64,000 bases of DNA from positions 1,965,852 to 2,029,851 of the forward strand of contig SIJG01000007.1 in the NCBI GenBank assembly GCA_023374025.1, given 5' to 3'. The notes under the pieces are model-generated. The model saw only the letters and a program-made list of their open reading frames with translations, was not told where the DNA came from and searched no databases. The stretch comes from Heterodera schachtii (lineage: Eukaryota; Nematoda; Chromadorea; Rhabditida; Heteroderidae). Positions 55,901 through 64,000 of this stretch are shown here, in pieces (positions within the stretch are counted from its first letter, which is position 1; every line of letters starts with the position of its first letter). Both the position numbers and the translations under genes were made by a program.

Positions 55901-58900
55901 CCTCCAGCATTGTCAAGTGTGGCGGAATAGCGATGGAATGCCAAATGTTGGCGCGGAAAACCGGCGTACCAATCGCTGTCAATTTCGAAAGAGCGGGCGC
56001 GTCGGTTCCTCGACAATTCGCCGCCGTTGGCACCTTCACTGGCGGTTGTGTTGAATCGGTTGCGGAACTCGCGCATCGGAAAACGATATCCTTTGGACTA
56101 AAACGGAAATAAAAGCAATAAATGGGAAAATGAAAAAGTAAATTAAAAAGAGTGGCGAGTTTATGAACGATAAAATTAAAATTGGAATTTTTAAATAAAA
56201 AAGCCTGTTTCTGTTCAAAGTATTAACGTTTTTCACCTCATCGAAGCTTTGTCCGTTTCTTCGTGTCCGGGTGAAAGTCGTAAAAATCGTTGTGTTTTAT
56301 CAATTGTTCAAATTCAATGTCCGGTCTTAAAGTCAAAATAATCGTTGCTTCCGTTGAGCATTTATTCATTTACGTACAGTTTTGTGCCTGGCAATTTAGT
56401 GACCACCACTTTTTGCCCACTTTGGTCAACATTATGCAACAAGCCGAAAAAGGCAGCGATTCTGTGGACGAGCTTAACAAAAAAAAAAAATCAATCAATT
56501 GGAAATGAAAAGAAAAGGGGCCTTTTGCAGCAAAAGGAAAAAACCAAAGGGGGGGGGGGGATTTGGATTAAAAAAAGATTGTAAATGAAATAAAACAAAA
56601 GTATATAAGCAATGCCAACGCATTACCATTCGGTTGTAAGAGGACAGACTCGGGAAGACGAGAAATGACTGCCTAAATCGAACAATGTAAAGGAAGAACG
56701 AAAATGCTTTTTCCACTTCCCTCCGCTCACCGTTCGTCCACCAAAAGCTCTCTCAGCTTTCTTTCAGTGTCCAGCAAAAAGTCGCGGTCCTTTGAATTTT
56801 TGTGCAAAGTGTCCTCGATAAAGCGGAGAATGTCGATGCCGGTCGAATCGGCACAAAATGAGTCTAAACGAAAGGACGCGAAATTGGAGAGACCATAAGT
56901 GATAGAAGATAACCATCAAAGTGACTAATCAATTGTTTAAATTTGAACCTTTGGAAATCGATGCGACGGACGACCGTCGGAATTCGTGGATTTCTCTGCT
57001 GCGAGGCATTTCCGATTTCTTGTCCTCGTCAGCCGCAATTACGGCATCACTTCGCGAAAAAAGTTTACGTCTTGACATTGAGTCCCGAAATGTTACCAAA
57101 GAACAAAGGAAATTTGTCAAATTTTAACAAAACCTGTCGTGAATCCATGTTGGACACTTAAAGGGACTTCTTACCTAAAAGAAGTCAAAGTTAAAATGAT
57201 ATCCTCGAGAACAATTGCTGCATAATTATCGAACTGGGCCTGATCCAGGCCTGGTTTTCTTGGATTTTTGTCTGGGAAATACAGGCCCAGAACTTTCAAT
57301 ATGGAATCCAAGTTCAGGTCCAGGTTTTTTTCAAAATGTCGAACTCTATTAATTATGTACCTACAGCTAAAGTTTAAGAAATTCTTCGTTGGCACAATGT
57401 TTTACAGCTCTTTAAATCATTTCAAATGGAGAAAGAGCTATTAGCTATTTTTCAAGTTCTTAAACAAAACCGTTTGGCTTTACACTGTTTTTCCTCTTAT
57501 GGACCAAAGCATACAATCAAAACTGAATGTTTTAACAATCGGATAATGAATTTTGCTGCCACTTCAGAAGTTAAAATCAGCAAATGCCAACAATACTTCA
57601 CTCAAACTGCGCTTCTTTGAAAAATTACAGATTGGTTGCACAGTAATTAATCACTGCTGATCAGTGATTATTCAATAATTACTCATCAAAAACACCTATG
57701 AAATTCGATTTCTCTCCGTTCGTTCCTTTGTCCCGTCCCTTCTTTTGCTCTTTCGGTGCCTTTTCCCTTTCGGGGATTGTTCAAAGCTAAGTGTGTCCCC
57801 CCCCTTCCTTTGGCTTTTAGCTTCTCAAAATGCTCTTTCATCCGTCGCCGTCCGCTCATTTAATGGGCCTTCCCCCGAGGGTAATCAAATTTCTTTCTTT
57901 TTCCGACTTTCGATGAGCCTTTTCCGCATTTTCTGACAACATCCATCAATTGTTTCACTTTCATTGTTCTCATGGCACTGCAACTTTTGAGGAAACGAAA
58001 CGATTTGACATTAATTGACCATTACAAAATATGTGAAAAGCACATATTAATGCATTGATCTATGTAAAACTTGTTCGATTTAATACCTTAAGCTAAAGTT
58101 TTTGTTAAATCCCACCCTCTTTCTGCCCTCCCTTTTCCTCCCCCCCCCCCTTATTCCCTCCCCCCACTTACCCCCCCCCCCCTCCCTTTCCCCTTCATCT
58201 CCCTTCCCTCTTACCCTTTCCTTCCTCTCCCTTTTCTCCTCCTTCCCTCTTCCATCCCCCCCCCCTCCTCTGTTCATCCCCCTCCCTCACTTCCCATCGT
58301 TCCTTTGATTCCCCCGTCTCTTTACGCTCAAATTGTTGTCCCTTTTTGCGTTATGTGCCATTCAGCTGGAAGCCAATAGTTTGGCATTTTTAATTCGCTG
58401 TGTCCGCCAGCAAATGCCATTTGTTGGATTTTGAGAGAGCGCTGACGGAATTTGAAGTGAGCGAATAAATGCCCAAATAAATAATAATAATAATAATGCA
58501 TCAAAACGGTGTGCCTAATTGACTTTTATTCCTTCCGCCCTTTCCCTCATAAAATATTTATGAAATGAGAGAAAGGAAAAGCGTTCGTTGGGCTGCACTC
58601 ACTTTACATTTGCAGCTTTTCATTTGTATTATTTTTGCCTCTTTCTTTCGCTGTCAAACCTTCGGAAACGGCGGTGATCCGACGGCGACCGAAGCGATCG
58701 GTCGCTTTTCACTCATTACGAAACGAAAAGTCAGTGAGCAATTGTAGTGCTTATTTAGGGCGGGGGTGGAGGGGGGGGGGGGCAAAGTGCGCCGATTGCT
58801 CAGTTGGGAAGGCATTGTGCCCTCTGGGGAGAGGTCGTTGGATCGGACCATCTTCATCGGGGCAACATTTTCCCGCAGTTATATGTTCGTCTTTGCTTGG

Positions 58901-61441
58901 ACTAACGAGTAATTGTGTTAATTGAGCAGCAGACGGTCGCGTAGCACTGCCTGTCTAATGTCCGCTCCGTTTTTGCTTAATTCGACTTTGGCAAAGGCAA
59001 ACGGTGGCGATTCGTGGAGTCCGCCGTTCGGCCTAATTATACAGGTGACTCACTTTTACCGACCCCCCACTGATCAGTCCGTTTTGCTGATCAATGGTCG
59101 ATCCAATCATTGGACTGATCACTCCTCAATCCCATCATTTCCCTTTCCGTTTTCAGTTGTTCGGTTGGTTCGTTGCCGGCCTTCTTTCTCTGGAGACTAT
59201 TCTCGGCAATTCCATGGTGCTTCTCGCCTACCGTCTCGAACGTTCAATTAGCAAACAGGTGGCCAAATTAATGAGAGAAGTACTCACCTTTTAATAAAAC
59301 GGAAAACATTACCATTTTCCGCTTTTCATCGCTTTAAGAAAACCGTTTCAATTAGAGTTTTAACAAATTGACAAAATTTAGGCATGCAATTAATTAAACA
59401 ATTAATGGCTAATTAATTAATGCTTTCTTATTATGTCAGCTGAACAACCGTTTCATCGTCTCTTTGGCCATTTCCGATTTGATCATCGGAATTGAGGGCA
59501 TTCCCTTCTTCACTGTGTACGTCATTAACGGTGTGCATTAAATGCATTTCTGCTGAATTCATTCCAAATTTATTTGCATTTCCTTTGCTTTTTCTTCCCA
59601 TTATTAGGCGATCGTTGGCCTTTGGGTGCGATTGCTTGTGAAATTTGGCTTTTCCTCGACTACACTCTCTGTCTGGTCTCTATTTTGACCGTTCTGCTCA
59701 TCACGGCCGACCGTTACCTTTCGGTTCCTTTTGTCCCCTTTTGTCCATTTTCATTTCGTCACTTTGTCCTTTTGTCCATTTTCCTGTCGTCAATTTGTCC
59801 ATTTTCATTTCGTCACTTTGTCCTTTTTGGGTCTGTCACACTGCCTCCTATTTGAAATGGCAATCTCCGCTCAAAATGCAACTTCTGATCACCGCCTCGT
59901 GGCTTCTGCCGGCGCTCACTTTTGGCCTTATGATTTTTGGGTGGCCATGGATTGGAAGGAAAGAAGAAAGAATGTCCGCGGGGATAAGCAAAAGGGAGGG
60001 AAAAGCCGCGGCAAAAACATTTTCATTTTTAGAGAAGCGACTTCGAACGGCGAATGTTACGCGCCTTTTCTGGCCAATCCCTTCGTGAACATGGGCATGT
60101 ATTTGGCCTATTACTGGACCACCCTCGTGGCCATGTTAATTCTTTACAAGGCAAAACCTTTTCATTTATTTTGTTCAAAAATGCTTTAAGGGCATTCACA
60201 AAGCGGCAAAAAAGTTGGAGAAGCGAAGCCGAGCTCGAGAGCATCGGCACATCGCACTTCTGTTAACGCAACGATTGGGCACACAGGTGATCAGAGAAAA
60301 ACAAACCGATGATCAGAGGAAAAGAGACTGATCAAAAGAGATTGATCAAGTGACGAGTGATTAGGGAAAATAAAAGGGGACTGGTAAGAGAGAAACGGGA
60401 GAAAAGAGAGGATGCTCAGACTGACACAACTAAAGAGGTAAAGGGACGGATAAAAAAGCCTCAGTGATCAGCTTTACCAGTGACAAAAATTTTGGAGGAA
60501 ACGGAGGATAATCCCATGACGGGAAATAGGGAGAAAAGTCAGTGATGAGTAAGTGATTTGGCATTTTGTTTGAGGTCGGAGTTGGTTTGATGCTTCACGC
60601 AAAACGATACCAAGAGGAGGCGAGGCACGAGCAGAGCAATCAGCAGAAACTGACAATGCGATTTGAAGCGAAGGACAGCGGATATATAACAGCCAATACG
60701 GTGGGAAACTCTGTTACTCTCCTCCCTTCTCACTCTCTTTCTCCCGCTCTTTCTCTCTCTTTCCTTTCTTTCTCTCTTCTCTCTCTTTCTCCCGTTCTTT
60801 CTCTCTCTTTCCTTTCTTTCTCCCGCTTTCTCTCTCTCTCTCTCTGTTTCTTTCATCCATCTAACTCTCTTACTCTCTCTCTCTCTTCTCTTTATTTTTC
60901 TCCCTCTTTCTTTCAATTGTTCGTCGACCATTTTCAGCTTTCCACCACCGATTCCGCTGAACGGCGGCGCAGTTCCTTCTCAACTTTGGCCAAAGCCGTT
61001 CAAAGCACTCAGAGATTGGCACGATTTCGCCGCTATGGCGCGACTTTTACATTTCGTAGCAAATCAGCCGCTTTGGAAGAAAAAGGCACGACGGAAAAGA
61101 AAATGAAACAATCGGAAAATGGGGCACAGATCACAGAAGAAGGGAACAGAAACAGCAGCAAAAGGAACAGTCAGAAGAAAAAGCGAACGAAAAACCAATC
61201 GGAGGAAAAGGGGGAAAAAGAAACGGAAGAGGAAAAAGAAGCGGAAGGGGGAGAAGAAGCGGAAGAGGACGAGTCACTCCTAAACAGTAATGGAGACGAA
61301 GAGAAGGAGGAGGAAAACAATCGCATAGAACAGAAAGAAAAGGCAAGGAAAAGTAAAGGGAAGGAGAGGGAAAGAAAAGAGAGCGGGGGGGGGGGGGAGA
61401 GAGAGAAACAAATGGAGAGAGAGAGAGAGAGAGAGAGAAAC

Positions 61442-61481
<40 letters not shown>

Positions 61482-64000
61482 ATGGAGAGAGAGAGGGAGA
61501 GAGAGAGAGGGAGAGAGAGAAACAAATGGAGAGAGAGAGAGAGAGAAACAAATGGAGAGAGAGAGCGGGGGGGGGGCGTGGGGGGGGGTTAAATGTTGTG
61601 GGAACAGAAAAGAATCGTCAACAAGAACTTGGCATTTCATTATGGGCTTTTCCTTACGAACAGAATGAATTCGATTGGCACGAGGATCCCTTCGACTCCG
61701 TCGCGATCGCTTCGCTAAGCACCGGCGCCTTCAACGAAGAAAGTCTTTCCTCCATTCTCCACTTTAGCCCCTCGGCAATTGCCTCTCCTTCCGCTGACAT
61801 TTCGGCATCGGACACAACCTCACAAATAATCGCAAACCGAAAAACAATGGCCGAAAATATGGACAAAAAAGAGGGGGGAGGAGAGCCGTTGAAAATAATG
61901 GTAATTGGCGGGGGGGGGGGAGCGGGGCTAAGAGACCGAAAGACATTACAGTATTCCAAAACGAAAATTGGATTACGGTATTCAGACAGAAAAAGGATTT
62001 GGCATTGGATTTCACATTCAGAGAAATGCTTCTTCGATGAACTCTCATCGTAACGGCGAAAATGGGCGAAATGTTGGCAAAATGGCAGTTGGAAATTTGA
62101 AAGAGTGCCATCGGAACAGGTCGAAGTCGTCGCCCATTTCGGCACCACCCGCGCAAGAAGTTCAAAACTGGCGAAATGGAGAAGAAAAGTATGGAGCAAA
62201 AGAGCATCGAAACGACAAAGAAAGCAAAGGGACGGAATTGGCCAAAAAAACGTGCGAATGAAAAACACTGAAAAAGGAGAAATATTCGGTGGAATTGCAG
62301 GGAAATGCCAACACAACCCCAACAGTTGGACCATCCGACGAATGCTTCTTCGGCACCAGTGCAAATGGGCCAAACACTGAGTCGGACGCCGTCGCGGAGG
62401 CCAAGCGAACAGCGACAGGAAAAAGCGGAGGGAACGGAGGAGGGGGACGGAGGGATGTTGGGCCGCTTCTTCAACCGCATTCACTCGTGGGTACGCATTA
62501 GCATGGTGAGAAGGGACAAATGGCACTCGGAAAGGGAAGGGAAAAGGCCACTGAAATTTGTCCATTTCCTTTTGTTGTGATTTTGGATCGGAATCGGCGG
62601 AACGAACAGCGAAAGGACCGGCGGAGAGAGTTCGGGCGAGACAAGGCCCGACTTGCTGTTCGGCTTGCACAGCTCGCGCTCCTTTTCGTCCACAACAAGG
62701 CACAGAGTGAAACTCTGTCACTTCTCCCGACGATTTGCCATTTAGCGATTCGTCACAAGACGCTTCAAGACGGACGAGTCTTTTGCCCGCCCATGGCCAA
62801 GTGCCGACGCTGACAGTGACGCGGGGGTCAATTTGGGACGACGCCGCGGGGGACGGGGGACAGCCGAAGGGTGAAGAAGCAGAGAAGACACCACGATCAG
62901 CACACATGTCATTTTTGGAGCACAGGTGGGCAATAAAACAGCAATGGCAAAGCAAAACATTGCGCTGATTTGAGGGCGGACGGGAGAAAGCCCTCGCGGC
63001 TCCTCCATTCGGTGTTCGCGCCAATCTCTGCGTTGAATCGCCGCCGCAAACGAACGAAGGCGGAACGACGAGCACTCAAAGCTTTTCGGTTGGAAAGGAA
63101 ACGCCGTTTTTGGCGGAGTCGTTTGATGCATTACGCCTTTTTAATTTGTTAGCACAATCACTTTCATCGTCGGACTGTTCGCCATTCTCTGGTCTCCTTA
63201 TTACGTTGTGGTGGGTCAATCGGCAGAGAGTAAAGGGTCGAAGTAAGACACATTCACGACCCGACTCATAAGCAACGGATTGTCAGAGTCACCTCTCACC
63301 CAATAAACAGGGATCAAACACTTTGGAGGGAATTCTCCCACTTTTTATTAATATTTTTTGATTTTTCAGGCGACAGTTTACTGGTTTTTGTCGAGGCCAG
63401 TGCATTCCCAGCATACTGTACAACGTGTCTTATTACATGTGCTATTTGAACAGTTCGCTTAACCCTTTCGCTTATGCCCTCGGCAAGTCTTCCGGTCTTT
63501 TCAATTCATTTTTTATTTTACAGCAAATCGTCAATTTCGTCTTGCATTCGTACGAATTCTCAAAGGCAATTTGCATCAATTCTAAACAGCCGAAGCCAAG
63601 ACACCGCCCGGGACGAGAGCCGATTGCTGCACCTGAAAATCCTCTCATTAACAACACAAGAAATGTTTTATGACCTGTGCCACAGTCGCATTCTTGAGCA
63701 AATTGTTGTACCGTTCCATCCGAGCATTGCTAATCGGCGTAATTTGGAGAATATCCGAAATTATCGCGATCCTAAATGCCAAAAAAGGGTTTTTTTGTTG
63801 TTGACCAACAATATAAATTACCCCTCCGTTTTTGGGACAATGGAAAACTGTCGGGTGAAAAATTTCATGTTCAAAAAGTTGGTAGACCCATCCGACACTT
63901 CTTTCCCATCGCGAAAAATTCCTTGCAGCGATAATACGATCAAATTGTCCTGAAAAGCAATAAATTTCTAAGCTAAAATTTGAGTGAATGGACAAAACAC

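Overview
The window is animal nuclear DNA, almost certainly from a nematode. Genes are split into many short exons by introns mostly of 40-100 bp with TTTCAG-like 3' ends. The predicted proteins match nematode or general metazoan families: PEZO-1, UNC-119, NID-1, a GAR-type muscarinic receptor, DOXA-1, enhancer of polycomb. Long G/C homopolymers, GA-rich low-complexity DNA and GC-AG introns fit my memory of cyst-nematode (Heterodera/Globodera) genomes, but that placement is inference. No prokaryotic operon, CRISPR array, phage or convincing tRNA was seen.

Layout. 1-799: 5' end of a minus-strand gene that runs off the left edge. About 0.8-12.7 kb: gene-poor DNA with GA/CT tracts, poly-G/C runs and short tandem repeats. 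12.7-16.3 kb (minus): dual oxidase maturation factor, doxa-1, reconstructed as 8 exons coding 609 residues, with a MITE in one intron. 16.4-23.2 kb: gene-poor, with minisatellites and old inverted-repeat elements. 23.2-26.0 kb (plus): enhancer of polycomb, 8 exons, 489 residues. 27.0-27.6 kb: MITE. 27.7-28.7 kb (minus): unc-119, 6 exons, 243 residues. 29.4-31.8 kb (minus): PHF12-like protein with PHD fingers and an FHA-like C-terminus. 32.4-44.0 kb (plus): the Piezo channel. 44.4-45.5 kb (plus): UPF0462/C4orf33 family protein. 45.7-46.2 kb (plus): RNA polymerase I subunit RPA12. 46.9-54.2 kb (plus): nidogen. 55.1-57.1 kb (minus): R3H-domain protein of the R3HDM/encore type. 59.0-64.0 kb (plus): GAR-1/GAR-2-type acetylcholine receptor.

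The genes do not form one pathway. They are mixed housekeeping and neuronal/extracellular-matrix genes: transcription and chromatin (EPC, PHF12-like, RPA12), membrane sensing (Piezo, GAR), cuticle redox (DUOXA), basement membrane (nidogen) and lipid-cargo trafficking (UNC-119). Four consecutive plus-strand genes from Piezo to nidogen have two short gaps (421 and 221 bp), so operon-like transcription is possible but unproven.

The most unusual observations concern splicing and mobile DNA. Two places, in the receptor and in nidogen, need an intron-like segment removed although it contains no AG. Two introns begin with GC. Three MITE-like hairpins carry perfect 8-bp target-site duplications and related ends, and one sits in the shared 5' region of the PHF12-like and Piezo genes. 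I found no clearly new biological system.
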